This document shows positions 54,873 through 63,948 of a stretch of 64,000 bases of DNA, one piece after another. The stretch is taken from assembly GCF_001430825.1 (NCBI RefSeq), contig NZ_CP010535.1, positions 2,770,501 through 2,834,500 on the forward strand, given 5' to 3'. The position numbers and the translations under genes were made by a program. This DNA comes from Sediminicola sp. YIK13 (GTDB lineage Bacteria > Bacteroidota > Bacteroidia > Flavobacteriales > Flavobacteriaceae). A model generated the notes under the pieces. The model was given only the letters and a program-made list of their open reading frames with translations. It was not told the origin of the DNA and did no database searches. The stretch's first letter is position 1. Each line of letters begins with the position of its first letter.

Positions 54873-55295
54873 ATGACAAATCATATTTCTACCAAATGGC
54901 TTGGTAATATGGCCTTTGAAAGCACTAATCCATCAGGGATGAATCTTCTTATAGATGCCGGACCAGAGAATGGTGGGGAGGGAAAAGGATATAGACCCAA
55001 AGCCCTTATGTTATCGGCATTGGCTGGATGTTCCGGGCTGGATATTGCTTCTATGATAAAGAAAATGAAATTGGAGGTAGATGAGTTTCATATGGAAACC
55101 ATAGCCAACCTGACCGACGAGGATCCCAAATTTTATGACAAGGTAACCCTAGAATACCATTTTCATGGCAGTAATTTGTCGGAACATAAATTACAAAGGG
55201 CAATTGATTTGTCCATTGAGAAATACTGTGGGGTCATGGAGATGTTCAGAAAGTTCGCCGAACTGGAAATCAAGCCAATATTTCACCATAAATAG
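54873..55295 (+). CDS. OsmC/Ohr family peroxidase-like protein
   Basis: 140 residues. Both family cysteines are in place: LAGCSGLDIASMIKKMK and SIEKYCGVMEMFRK. Reduces organic hydroperoxides or related species. Divergent from the AhpD-like gene, so two peroxide-related genes share a 55-base promoter region. Confidence 0.9.
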   Translation: MTNHISTKWLGNMAFESTNPSGMNLLIDAGPENGGEGKGYRPKALMLSALAGCSGLDIASMIKKMKLEVDEFHMETIANLTDEDPKFYDKVTLEYHFHGSNLSEHKLQRAIDLSIEKYCGVMEMFRKFAELEIKPIFHHK

Positions 55296-55353
55296 TCCCT
55301 TTTAGCACTATTGCCAATCTTTTAAACCTCAACTAAAAATCCATACCAATACT

Positions 55354-57042
55354 ATGCGCTGGACGCTAAAACCGAAACCGGAAGAACAAAAAGTGATGGC
55401 GTTTGCCAACGAACTTAAAGTTGATCCTTTGGTGGCATTTTTATTGTTACAACGTGGTATTGATTCTTTTGAAGCTGCAAAAACTTTTTTCAGGCCTGAG
55501 CTGACCCAATTGCACGATCCTTTTTTAATGAAGGATATGGATTTGGCAGTGGAGCGTATTGAGCGGGCCATTGTTGAAGGGGAGAATATCTTGGTCTTCG
55601 GGGATTATGATGTGGATGGAACCACTGCGGTTGCCTTGGTATCGTCCTATTTATTACAATACTACCCCAACGTTGCGACCTATATTCCAGATAGATATGG
55701 GGAGGGATATGGGGTTTCTTATGCTGGAATAGATTTTGCGGAAGACAATGGGTTTACGTTGATCATTGCCCTGGATTGTGGGATCAAAGCCATAGACAAG
55801 GTGGCGTATGCCAAAGAAAAGGGTATAGATTTTATCATATGCGACCATCACCGACCGGGAGAGTCATTACCCAAAGCTGTGGCTGTTTTAGATCCAAAGA
55901 GGAATGATTGTAACTACCCCTATGATGAACTATGTGGCTGTGGGGTAGGATTTAAGCTGATACAGGCACTTGGATCGAGAAAAGGGGAAACCATTGAAGA
56001 TGTGATACCCTTTTTGGATCTTGTTGCTACGGCCATTGGGGCAGATATTGTTCCGATAACAGGGGAGAATAGGGTTTTGGCCTATTTTGGGATGCAGGTA
56101 ATCAATTCCAGTCCTAGGGCTGGTTTTAAGGCGATTATGCAACAGGCCAAAAAACAAGAATTTACCATTACTGATGTAGTTTTTATCATCGCCCCCCGTA
56201 TCAATGCAGCGGGAAGGATGGAACATGGGCAACATGCGGTGAATTTGTTGAAGGAAACGGATTTTTCCCAGGCAGAAAAATTGGCAGCGGCGATTGAGAA
56301 ATATAATGCCGACAGACGGGAACTGGATCAGGAAATTACACAAGAGGCTCTATTGCAGATCCAAACAAATAAGGAGGAAGAGCACTATACCTCTGTGGTC
56401 TATAAGGATACTTGGCACAAGGGGGTTATTGGTATTGTGGCATCCAGACTCACCGAAACCTATTATAGGCCAACCCTGGTCTTTACAAAAAGCGGGAACA
56501 AACTAGCGGCTTCCGCAAGGTCCGTAAAGGGGTTTGATGTGTACAATGCCCTTGAAGGTTGTGCCGACTGCATTGAACAGTTTGGCGGTCATAAATACGC
56601 AGCCGGACTTACACTTTTGGAAGAGCAGTACGCGGCCTTTAAAGCGAAGTTTGAAAAAGTGGTATCGGAAACCATTGACATCAACTTACTGACCCCAGAA
56701 ATAGTGATAGATGCCCAAATTGACCTCGCTGATATTTCCCCAAAATTGATGCGGATATTGAAACAATTTGCCCCATTTGGACCAGGAAATCTATCTCCCG
56801 TTTTTATGACCGATAATTTAAAGGATACAGGCTATGCTAAAGGGGTGGGACAAGATGAAAAACATCTTAAACTTACCGCCACGCAATATGGCAACGGTCC
56901 TATTGGAGGTATTGGTTTTAATTTAGGGGATAAATTACAGATAGTGGCCAATCAGCAATCCTTTAGTGCGGTGTATTCTTTGGACGAAAATGAATGGCAG
57001 GGCAATGTCAGCCTACAATTGAAGCTCAGGGACTTGCATTAG
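55354..57042 (+). CDS. recJ: Single-stranded-DNA-specific exonuclease RecJ
   Basis: 562 residues. DHH motifs: FGDYDVDGTTAVALVSS, ALDCGIKA, ICDHHRPGESLP; DHHA1 motif FGGHKYAAGLTL; C-terminal OB-like domain. 5'-3' ssDNA exonuclease used in recombination and mismatch/base excision repair. Confidence 0.96.
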   Translation: MRWTLKPKPEEQKVMAFANELKVDPLVAFLLLQRGIDSFEAAKTFFRPELTQLHDPFLMKDMDLAVERIERAIVEGENILVFGDYDVDGTTAVALVSSYLLQYYPNVATYIPDRYGEGYGVSYAGIDFAEDNGFTLIIALDCGIKAIDKVAYAKEKGIDFIICDHHRPGESLPKAVAVLDPKRNDCNYPYDELCGCGVGFKLIQALGSRKGETIEDVIPFLDLVATAIGADIVPITGENRVLAYFGMQVINSSPRAGFKAIMQQAKKQEFTITDVVFIIAPRINAAGRMEHGQHAVNLLKETDFSQAEKLAAAIEKYNADRRELDQEITQEALLQIQTNKEEEHYTSVVYKDTWHKGVIGIVASRLTETYYRPTLVFTKSGNKLAASARSVKGFDVYNALEGCADCIEQFGGHKYAAGLTLLEEQYAAFKAKFEKVVSETIDINLLTPEIVIDAQIDLADISPKLMRILKQFAPFGPGNLSPVFMTDNLKDTGYAKGVGQDEKHLKLTATQYGNGPIGGIGFNLGDKLQIVANQQSFSAVYSLDENEWQGNVSLQLKLRDLH

Positions 57043-57113
57043 AAAAAATCACTGCTAGTTATGGAAAATAAATTTTTAATAACTAAAGGTTATTAAAAAA
57101 AATGAAGAAAAGT

Positions 57114-57295
57114 AGAAAAAAGTGAACCTGGACACTCCTGTCCAGGTCCTGAAATTAAACTAACTCAAACTTAAACGAACACATTTTTTAATTATTCCTG
57201 CGTTGAAGATTACGCTTAGTGGAATACTTACTTTTTAGAGGGTTTTGTCCTCTAAAAAACACCATAAAGTGTTTTACTTATGTTGTTTAAATAAA
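57114..57295 (-). ncRNA. Candidate structured small RNA (about 180 nt)
   Basis: Minus strand, in the 446-base space between recJ and lpxH. A TATATTTG -7 element (57309-57302), with TTTA 18 bases upstream, is followed by four hairpins: AAAACAC/GTGTTTT (57275-57256); a 10-bp stem TTTTTAGAGG/CCTCTAAAAA (57258-57232), partly exclusive with the first; a two-part stem TATTCC..GCGT/ACGC..GGAATA (57226-57193); and ACCTGGACA/TGTCCAGGT with a 4-base loop (57147-57126), followed by T6, a good terminator. No open frame of note. Not the single long hairpin of 6S RNA. It may match a known Flavobacteria Rfam motif; I cannot check. Confidence 0.6.
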
Positions 57296-57301
57296 CTTAC
57301 C

Positions 57302-57331
57302 CAAATATACGTTATTTTTAATAAATCTAAA
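57302..57331 (-). promoter_or_regulatory. Promoter of the candidate small RNA
   Basis: TTTA (57331-57328), 18 bases, TATATTTG (57309-57302). One mismatch to TTTG-N18-TAnnTTTG. Confidence 0.6.
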
Positions 57332-57488
57332 TAAGGTTTAATATAATTATAACATTTTCAAGGTGTTAGAATAGATTTTTTATGAATCGCTGCTTCTAAC
57401 AATACCTAATTGTAGATTAAAGGCTGTATTAAGGAAGACAATACGAGTGTTGATTAAGAAAGATTGGAGAGGAAAAATGATTATTTCT

Positions 57489-58256
57489 CTATGGTTTGTA
57501 GGTTTCCAAGGTTAGGGTGTTTCCGTCAAAAACGCCATAGGTAAAATAATTTATCCAATCTCCTAGGTTTACATAGGTAGCTTTGTCGTTCAGGGCAATG
57601 GTCAATGGAAGGTGCCTGTGTCCAAAAACAAAATAATCGTAATGGTCCTGTTCCAGTTTTCTTTTGGCATATTGCACCAGCCATTCTTTGTCCTCTCCCA
57701 AGAATTTGGCATCATCGTCTCCTGAAATGAGCTTGTTCTTAACGGAGAGATATTTTCCCAATTTCACCCCCAAATCTGGATGGAGCCAATTGAAGAACCA
57801 TTTGGATACGGGATTGGTAAACACCTTTTTCATCCTCTTAAAACCTTTGTCATCCGGACCCAGACCGTCCCCATGGCCTATAAAAAAGATGGTGTCATTT
57901 AGTTTAAATTGTTGTGGCTTGTGAAAAACAGGAATGTTCAATTCTTCCTCAAAATAGCCATGCATCCAAAGATCATGATTTCCCACAAAAAAGTAAACGG
58001 GAATACCGGCATCGGTAAGCTCTGCCAATTTCCCCAGCGTACGGGTATAACCTTTAGGAACAACGGTCTTGTATTCGAACCAAAAATCGAACAGGTCGCC
58101 CAATAAAAAAATCGCAGCGGCATCTTGTTTAATATGGTCTAACCAGGCGACAAACTTTTTTTCTCTAGGTCGACTTTCTTCCATAGTAGGAGCCCCCAAA
58201 TGGTTGTCACTTGCGAAATAAACTTTTTTCCCTTTGGCAACCGTTATCTTCTCCAT
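57489..58256 (-). CDS. lpxH: UDP-2,3-diacylglucosamine diphosphatase (LpxH-like metallophosphatase)
   Basis: 255 residues. Calcineurin-like metal motifs: ASDNHLGAP, LGDLFDFWFE, FVGNHDLWM, IGHGDGLGP and FGHRHLPLT. Produces lipid X in lipid A synthesis. 9 bases downstream of the queD-like gene; likely cotranscribed. Confidence 0.92.
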   Translation of the reverse strand: MEKITVAKGKKVYFASDNHLGAPTMEESRPREKKFVAWLDHIKQDAAAIFLLGDLFDFWFEYKTVVPKGYTRTLGKLAELTDAGIPVYFFVGNHDLWMHGYFEEELNIPVFHKPQQFKLNDTIFFIGHGDGLGPDDKGFKRMKKVFTNPVSKWFFNWLHPDLGVKLGKYLSVKNKLISGDDDAKFLGEDKEWLVQYAKRKLEQDHYDYFVFGHRHLPLTIALNDKATYVNLGDWINYFTYGVFDGNTLTLETYKP

Positions 58257-58265
58257 AAGGTAAAA

Positions 58266-58718
58266 TTAAAGGTTGTCACTGGCATACCATTCTGCAAATG
58301 AAGAATCGGTTTCTTGTAATTTTAAGGAATGTAGAAGTATGTTTTCCGGCAGGCGCAGCTTTATTTTGTCAGCAAAATCCAAAACCATATTCTCACTGGT
58401 AGGCTGATATTCCGCCAAAATAACATTATGTCCCCTTTCCATGAGTTCCTTGGCCAATTCTAAATGGGGAGTATTCTTGTTAAATACGGTGGCATGGTCA
58501 AACTGATCCACAATCTCCTCCTTTACAATATTCTTTAAATCAGTGAAGTCAATGACCATTCCCAATTTAACGTGTGAGGTGTCCGTTATGGGCTTCCCAA
58601 TGACCGTAACAGATAATTTATAACTATGACCATGAACATTTCTGCACTTGCCATCATAGCCGAAAAGAGCGTGGCCTGTTTCGAAACTGAATTGCTTGGT
58701 GATTCTGATATTGCCCAT
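58266..58718 (-). CDS. queD: 6-carboxytetrahydropterin synthase / 6-pyruvoyl-tetrahydropterin synthase homolog
   Basis: 150 residues from the ATG at 58718; a TACTTTTG promoter element at 58743-58736 excludes the longer frame. Zinc His residues in FSFETGHALFG and VHGHSYKLSV with the Cys in GKCRNVHG; catalytic His in QFDHATVFN; substrate-binding Glu in PTSENMVLDF. Acts in queuosine or pterin synthesis; the neighbours do not decide which. Confidence 0.88.
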   Translation of the reverse strand: MGNIRITKQFSFETGHALFGYDGKCRNVHGHSYKLSVTVIGKPITDTSHVKLGMVIDFTDLKNIVKEEIVDQFDHATVFNKNTPHLELAKELMERGHNVILAEYQPTSENMVLDFADKIKLRLPENILLHSLKLQETDSSFAEWYASDNL

Positions 58719-58735
58719 ATTGTTTATTTGCACTA

Positions 58736-58763
58736 CAAAAGTATGGATTCTTGTAAAACCAAA
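58736..58763 (-). promoter_or_regulatory. queD-lpxH promoter
   Basis: TTTG (58763-58760), 16 bases, TACTTTTG (58743-58736). Spacing is a little short. Confidence 0.5.
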
Positions 58764-58921
58764 CCATCTAGTTGTGCATCAAAACAAATTTCCTTCATAA
58801 TAATTAATCCAAATGATACTTCCATGAAGAACAAAATAGTTGTTCTTTGTCCTTATTGGGGGCTTTTGTGAATTGATTTTGGGCCAGTATTTTTAATTGC
58901 AGGTTAGAATCATAAATAAAT

Positions 58922-58929
58922 TACATTTG
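58922..58929 (+). promoter_or_regulatory. -7 element TACATTTG for the 2OG oxygenase gene
   Basis: Exact TAnnTTTG, 23 bases before the ATG at 58953; a TTG lies 22 bases upstream of it. Confidence 0.5.
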
Positions 58930-58952
58930 CGGGCTTTTTTAGAAAACTGGAT

Positions 58953-59591
58953 ATGGAACTTTTTGAACAACTGGAATTTAAGGAAATCCCTCTTTATGAA
59001 GGGGTCATTAATGACCTCCTTTCACAGAAGTACAGCATTGTGGACGATTTCTTTTCTCCAGATGAGATCTTGACCTTGAGAAACAGCCTACTTCTTAAAT
59101 ATGAAGAAGACCAGTTTAAGAAAGCGGCCATTGGGAGCAAAACCAACGAATTGATCGTAAGGTCCATTCGGGGTGATTTTATTCTTTGGATGGACGAAAA
59201 AGCCCAGGAAGAGGCAGAAAAACTGTTCTTCTCCAAAATAAACGAATTTGCCAACTATCTGAACAAAACCTGTTTTTTGGGCATCCTTCATAAAGAGTTT
59301 CATTATGCACTCTATCCGGAAGGTACCTTCTATAAGCGTCATTTGGATACCTTTCAAAACGATGATAGGCGCAAATTATCAATCGCCCTGTACCTGAACG
59401 AACCCAATTGGCAACCCGAACATGGAGGGGAGTTGGCCATTTACCTAACAGAGGGTGCCCAAGAAAACACCATAGAAATACTACCCAAACAAGGGCGTAT
59501 GGTCATTTTTGAAAGCCAGGAACTGGAGCATGAGGTAAAAACGGCAAATAAGAACCGGTTGAGTATCACCGGATGGTTAAAGACGAGGTAG
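58953..59591 (+). CDS. 2-oxoglutarate/Fe(II)-dependent oxygenase
   Basis: 212 residues, prolyl-4-hydroxylase-like double-stranded beta-helix. Iron ligands H130 and D132 in YKRHLDTF, H193 in QELEHEV, 2-oxoglutarate Arg202 in NRLSITGW. Relatives hydroxylate ribosomal proteins, EF-Tu or other residues; the substrate here is unknown. Confidence 0.88.
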   Translation: MELFEQLEFKEIPLYEGVINDLLSQKYSIVDDFFSPDEILTLRNSLLLKYEEDQFKKAAIGSKTNELIVRSIRGDFILWMDEKAQEEAEKLFFSKINEFANYLNKTCFLGILHKEFHYALYPEGTFYKRHLDTFQNDDRRKLSIALYLNEPNWQPEHGGELAIYLTEGAQENTIEILPKQGRMVIFESQELEHEVKTANKNRLSITGWLKTR

Positions 59592-59594
59592 TTT

Positions 59595-59708
59595 TTATCT
59601 CTTGAACCTTTTTTGGTTTCTGACCCTGTTGACGAAATAAACCACTACTAGAATTAGGGCCAGGATTGGGAAAATGAAATTTCCGTTTAAAAATGATAAT
59701 ATATCCAT
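59595..59708 (-). CDS. Tiny membrane protein, 37 residues
   Basis: ATG at 59708, TAA at 59595. Residues 10-27 (NFIFPILALILVVVYFV) form one helix followed by a basic tail NRVRNQKRFKR, so the C-terminus is cytoplasmic. It starts 24 bases after the DUF4199 gene on the same strand and overlaps nothing. Too short for most gene finders. Function unknown. Confidence 0.5.
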   Translation of the reverse strand: MDILSFLNGNFIFPILALILVVVYFVNRVRNQKRFKR

Positions 59709-59732
59709 GCTGTTGAATATGTATAAAGTTTG

Positions 59733-60209
59733 TTATTGTTTTTTAAGGAAAAGTGCTACTACGGCCGAGGTTACCACACCCATGGTTAAGGCACCAAAAG
59801 TACCTTGTACCATGTAACTTTTAAGATTGAAATAATTCTTAGCTCCTTCTTCAGTCATTTTACCAGTCTCCACCATGTAGTTGATGATATTGGGAAAATA
59901 GTTTGGGGCTATCCATGTGTTGCCAATATATTGAATCAATGGGGTCAATATGGCCACCACAATACTGATGATGATGCCACTTATAAAACCTTGTTTCCAA
60001 GACATTTTGCCTCCTAAATCCTTCTTTCTTTTCTCTTTGAGTGCCAAGACAAAGATGACAATGGCCACAAGGGCAAATAAATTGGTGTAGATGACTTGTT
60101 GGGCAATCAGCTCATCGTGCCATCCCATAGCTTTCTCAAAATATAGCCAGACCAAGCTAGATATGGCAAAAATGACTCCCCATTTGATCTCTGTACTGTA
60201 CTTTTTCAT
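59733..60209 (-). CDS. DUF4199 family membrane protein
   Basis: 158 residues, four hydrophobic helices (about 10-25, 35-57, 70-95, 128-152), with the family stretch GKMSWKQGFISGIIISIVVA. Found almost only in Bacteroidota; no function known. Between the enoyl-CoA hydratase-like gene (28 bases upstream) and the 37-residue membrane protein. Confidence 0.85.
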   Translation of the reverse strand: MKKYSTEIKWGVIFAISSLVWLYFEKAMGWHDELIAQQVIYTNLFALVAIVIFVLALKEKRKKDLGGKMSWKQGFISGIIISIVVAILTPLIQYIGNTWIAPNYFPNIINYMVETGKMTEEGAKNYFNLKSYMVQGTFGALTMGVVTSAVVALFLKKQ

Positions 60210-60237
60210 AGATGGAATTCTGATGTAAATGTAAAAT

Positions 60238-61011
60238 TTATTTCTTGAATTTATCCAATGCCTGTTTGGTGAAATCGGAGAGTACTAATTTCCCCGAAAG
60301 CTCTGCTCTTTCCGATAATAGGGAATCCCAATGTCCTGTTCCTTCCCATAGGATACTCTTCATATCCTCTAAGGCCTGTGGGTTATACGAGGCCAACTTT
60401 GTGGTGAATAGGTCCATTTCTTCGTCCATTTCTTTGCTGTTTTCAAAAACCTTGGCAAAGAGTCCCTTTTCTTTTCCCCAATAGGCATTCTTCCATTCTG
60501 TAGGTGCCAGGGACAGTTCCGCCAGTCCGGAATTCCCTATTTTTCGTTCTACGGCAGGGGCAATGACAAAAGGACCAATACCAATGGTGAGTTCAGATAG
60601 TCTAATTGAGGCGTCTTCAACGGCAAAGGCATAATCACAGGCAGCGATGAGTCCAACCCCACCTCCCACGGCCTTGCCCTGTACGCGGCCAACTATCAAT
60701 TTCTTGCAGGTACGCATGGCATTGATGACATTGGCAAACCCACTAAAAAAAGCCTTTCCCTCTTCCAAATTGGAGACCGCCACCAACTCATCAAACGAAG
60801 CACCTGCACAAAAGGCACGATCTCCTTCTGATTTAAGGACGATTAGGGAAACTTCTTCCTTTTCTGATAATTCTTTCAGTTCATCGGCTAGTCTTGCCAA
60901 CAGTTCGGCTGCAAAGGAATTGCTCGCTGGATGACCGAATTCTACAGTGGCAATTCGGTTCTCGATGGAAGTGTACAAACTCCCATTTGTTCTGGTTGTA
61001 CCCATATTCAT
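60238..61011 (-). CDS. Enoyl-CoA hydratase/isomerase family protein
   Basis: 257 residues from the ATG at 61011 (61005 also possible); the longer frame overlaps the MATE gene and is unlikely. Crotonase fold: FGHPASNSFAAELL, the acyl-CoA oxyanion loop GDRAFCAGASFDEL and the second GKAVGGGVGLIAACDYAFA. Catalytic Glu positions in RLSELTIGIGPFVI are only partly conserved, so the reaction is uncertain. Confidence 0.87.
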   Translation of the reverse strand: MNMGTTRTNGSLYTSIENRIATVEFGHPASNSFAAELLARLADELKELSEKEEVSLIVLKSEGDRAFCAGASFDELVAVSNLEEGKAFFSGFANVINAMRTCKKLIVGRVQGKAVGGGVGLIAACDYAFAVEDASIRLSELTIGIGPFVIAPAVERKIGNSGLAELSLAPTEWKNAYWGKEKGLFAKVFENSKEMDEEMDLFTTKLASYNPQALEDMKSILWEGTGHWDSLLSERAELSGKLVLSDFTKQALDKFKK

Positions 61012-61030
61012 CAGATTGTAAGTTTCAAAA

Positions 61031-62365
61031 TTAAGCGTTTTGCAAGAGGGGGCGAAATTTCCTCCTGAATTTCCAAACGAGGGCACCACCACGTATCGCC
61101 ATCCACAGGACAAAGGCTATCCATATACCACTAAAGCCCCATCCAAAATATTTGCTTAAAAAAAGGACGGGGATAAACCCAAGAAAGGTGGCGGACAACA
61201 ACACATTTCTCAAATATTTCATCTCTCCCATTCCCTTGAACATGCCGTCCAAAACAAAGGCCACGGTATTTACGGGCAGACTGAGAATCAGGATGTAAAA
61301 AACACCGTAAAAAGTGTTCAAAACGATGGTCTCATTAGAGAAAATTCGCCCTACTGGATAATAAAATATAAAAGCAAGTACTATCAATACCGCACTTACG
61401 GCCATCCCATATAGGGTGATTTTTTTTGCCAATTTCCAAAGGCCGTCGTAATCTTTGGCGCCCAACAGTTTCCCTCCCATAATATTCCCAGCGGCTCCAT
61501 AACCATCAATAAAAAATGAAGAAAAGAGCCATAGGTTGATCGCTATGGTGTGGGCGCCGATATAACGGTCCCCCAATGCTGTTGCCTCCCGTACGGCCAA
61601 TATCAAAGCCGCATTTAAGGCCAATGCCCGCACAAATAAATTCAGGCTCATGACCACTAATTTCCCTAGTTCTGGATGTAACGGAAAACGGAGCTTAAGA
61701 CTTATATCGGTTTTGACAATCAGGAATATAAAGGTCATAAGCGCCATAACACCTTGGGATATTAAACTGGCATAGGCTGCCCCCTCCAAATACATAGGAG
61801 TGATGAGACCTTCCACCCCATAGACCAGTAAAAAGTCCAAAAATATGTTCAGCACCGCTCCGGTAATAGCTATAAGCATGGTCCAATAGGTATTTTGGAG
61901 GCCTCTAAAAATTCCAAAAACGGCAAATGTAAAGAGGGTCAAGGGAAAGCCCCATACCCTGATGGCGTAGTATTTTACACAGTAATCCAAAATCTTTCCC
62001 GTGGCATTCAACAGTTGAAAAATATCTTCGATTACAAAAATGGTGGATAATAAGATGATGATACTCAAGGCAATATTCAGAAAAATGGCCTGGGCAGGAA
62101 GGGTTTTAACTTCTTCCAGCCTGCCTGCACCCAAATATTGTGAAATAATTGCGGAAATGGCGCTTCTGGTTTGTCCAAGGACCCAGATCAACATGGATAG
62201 AAAGGAGCCCACGATACCTGCTGCGGCAAGGGATTCTAATCCGTCCACGGGAATATTTCCAACAATTGCAGTATCCGTAATAGATAAAATGGGTTCTGCT
62301 ATTCCTGCAATCGTTGCGGGAATGGCCAATTTGTTAATGGTCTTAAAATTGACGGCTGTTTTCAA
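61031..62365 (-). CDS. MATE family efflux transporter
   Basis: 444 residues, 12 helices. DinF-like opening KLAIPATIAGIAEPILSITDTAIVG, with pseudo-repeat in the second half (LALNAALILAVREATALGDRYIGAHTIA split over helices 7-8). Exports drugs or metabolites using Na+ or H+. Between a GNAT gene (11 bases upstream) and the crotonase-like gene. Confidence 0.9.
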   Translation of the reverse strand: MKTAVNFKTINKLAIPATIAGIAEPILSITDTAIVGNIPVDGLESLAAAGIVGSFLSMLIWVLGQTRSAISAIISQYLGAGRLEEVKTLPAQAIFLNIALSIIILLSTIFVIEDIFQLLNATGKILDYCVKYYAIRVWGFPLTLFTFAVFGIFRGLQNTYWTMLIAITGAVLNIFLDFLLVYGVEGLITPMYLEGAAYASLISQGVMALMTFIFLIVKTDISLKLRFPLHPELGKLVVMSLNLFVRALALNAALILAVREATALGDRYIGAHTIAINLWLFSSFFIDGYGAAGNIMGGKLLGAKDYDGLWKLAKKITLYGMAVSAVLIVLAFIFYYPVGRIFSNETIVLNTFYGVFYILILSLPVNTVAFVLDGMFKGMGEMKYLRNVLLSATFLGFIPVLFLSKYFGWGFSGIWIAFVLWMAIRGGALVWKFRRKFRPLLQNA

Positions 62366-62376
62366 ATATAAGGGGA

Positions 62377-62877
62377 TTAAAGTACCATTTCATAGCAGTG
62401 AAAATGGTCATCACTTTGTTCGGGGAAATAAATATCACCTAGTTTTTGATAGCCTCTAGTTTCATAAAAAAGCTGATTGCGTTTGTTCTGGCTAAAGGTG
62501 TCCAAGCGTATGGAGGCATATTTTTTTGCCCTGGCGTAATTTTCGGCAAAATTCATTAACTCTTGGGCGTACCCTTTTTTTTGGTGTTGCGGATGTACTG
62601 CCAATCTGTGGATATATAAATTGTTATCGGATGGTGTCAACCATTTGACTGGTGCGTATTCCGCGTCCATATGGGTAGAAATTACGATGGTTCCTACAAG
62701 TTTTCCTTCCACTTCCATAACATAAAGCTCATTTCTCTTAATGTCATTTTCGAAGATACCAATAGTAGGATAGGAAGAGCTCCATTGTAAAATATTGTTT
62801 TTGATCAATTGCGCCGCACAGGCTTCTGTGATTGCAATTATGTCGGTCAATTCTCCTAACTTTGCGGTTCGGATCAT
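62377..62877 (-). CDS. GNAT family N-acetyltransferase
   Basis: 166 residues. GNAT core: LYIHRLAVHPQHQKKGYAQ with the Q-x-x-G-x-A loop, then IRLDTFSQNKRNQLFYETRGYQ. First gene of a run GNAT-MATE-crotonase-DUF4199 with short gaps. Acetylation plus efflux could be a detoxification pair; inference only. Confidence 0.87.
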   Translation of the reverse strand: MIRTAKLGELTDIIAITEACAAQLIKNNILQWSSSYPTIGIFENDIKRNELYVMEVEGKLVGTIVISTHMDAEYAPVKWLTPSDNNLYIHRLAVHPQHQKKGYAQELMNFAENYARAKKYASIRLDTFSQNKRNQLFYETRGYQKLGDIYFPEQSDDHFHCYEMVL

Positions 62878-62931
62878 GTATAGGTTTTATTTTAGTTGTA
62901 AATTTAACCTATAAAATTTTAAAACCTTATT

Positions 62932-63732
62932 ATGAAAAATATTTTGGTTCCAATAGGGACTTCTCCGGAAGCCCACGAAACATTGCAATACGCTGTTGAT
63001 TTTGCTTCTGAATTTTCCTCTCAGGTTTTTGTGATGGAAGTATTTAATGTTAAGGGGACCGGTGCCGGCACATTGGCTAACCTTCAAGAGAAAGTGGCCG
63101 AAAGTAGTAAGGAACGATTAATGGAGGTCATAAATAAGGTTGATGCAAAAAAGGTTGAGATAAAAATTGCCACCTATAATGGAGATTTGGTAGACGGATT
63201 GATATCTATCGACAGTGAATTGGGCATCGATTTGATCATTATTTCACCAAGAAGCAATGATATTAAAGAGGAATTGTATTTGGGCCATACCTCTGGAAGG
63301 GTAGTAAAAAGAACAGATATTCCAACACTAATTGTACCCAAAGGGACCGTTTTTAAACCTTTTAAAACAATTTTGACCGCTTTTAAATCTGGTGTGTTAA
63401 AAAGAAAAAGGATTCTGGATCCTTTAATGGATATCCAAAAAAAGTTTGCCTCAAAAGTGAACCTATTAATGGTGAAAACACCTGGGTATTCCGATGATGA
63501 TCTAAAGATCAATACGGCACTGATGGACATAAGCTCCCAACTTACGTTGACAGAAAATTCTTCTACCTATTTAGGGGTTTTGGAGCATTTTAGATCGCAG
63601 CATCCAGATTTACTCTGTGTATTTAGGAGAAAACGTGGTTTTTTTAAGAATTTATGGGAAAAGAACACAATTCTAAAGTCGGAATTTTTCGCTCCAGTAC
63701 CGGTTTTGGTACTAAGTGTGAAAAAAGATTAA
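62932..63732 (+). CDS. Universal stress protein (UspA family)
   Basis: 266 residues. First Usp domain about 1-140: KNILVPIGTSPEAHETLQYAV, GDLVDGLISIDSELGIDLIII and a GHTSGRVVKRTDIPTLIVPK end. The second half (about 145-266) is degenerate. Divergent from the GNAT gene. Confidence 0.87.
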   Translation: MKNILVPIGTSPEAHETLQYAVDFASEFSSQVFVMEVFNVKGTGAGTLANLQEKVAESSKERLMEVINKVDAKKVEIKIATYNGDLVDGLISIDSELGIDLIIISPRSNDIKEELYLGHTSGRVVKRTDIPTLIVPKGTVFKPFKTILTAFKSGVLKRKRILDPLMDIQKKFASKVNLLMVKTPGYSDDDLKINTALMDISSQLTLTENSSTYLGVLEHFRSQHPDLLCVFRRKRGFFKNLWEKNTILKSEFFAPVPVLVLSVKKD

Positions 63733-63760
63733 GACAGGTTGTTTTTTGTTGGGGTTGCAT

Positions 63761-63791
63761 TTTGATTCCATGTGAAAATGTATTTTCTTTG
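63761..63791 (+). promoter_or_regulatory. tRNA-Ala promoter
   Basis: TTTG (63761-63764), 19 bases, TTTCTTTG (63784-63791; one mismatch to TAnnTTTG), 13 bases before the tRNA. Confidence 0.5.
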
Positions 63792-63804
63792 CCGCAGCCA
63801 AAAA

Positions 63805-63881
<77 letters not shown>

Positions 63882-63892
63882 GTAACCAAAGG

Positions 63893-63925
63893 GCTTCAAG
63901 AGTTTTTGACTTTTGAAGCTTTTTT
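63893..63925 (+). terminator. Terminator after tRNA-Ala
   Basis: Stem GCTTCAA / TTGAAGC, loop of 13, then T6. Confidence 0.7.
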
Positions 63926-63926
63926 C

Positions 63927-63948
63927 ATTTGCACGCAATTTGCACGCA
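63927..63948. repeat. Tandem direct repeat, 2 x 11 bp
   Basis: ATTTGCACGCA occurs twice back to back, right after the tRNA-Ala terminator. Position suggests recombinase (integrase) binding sites; the adjacent gene is outside the window. Confidence 0.5.

Noticed and set aside
60961-61113. Longer N-terminus for the crotonase-like protein
   Set aside because: It would overlap the end of the MATE gene by about 80 bases and adds Cys/Gly-rich residues foreign to the family.
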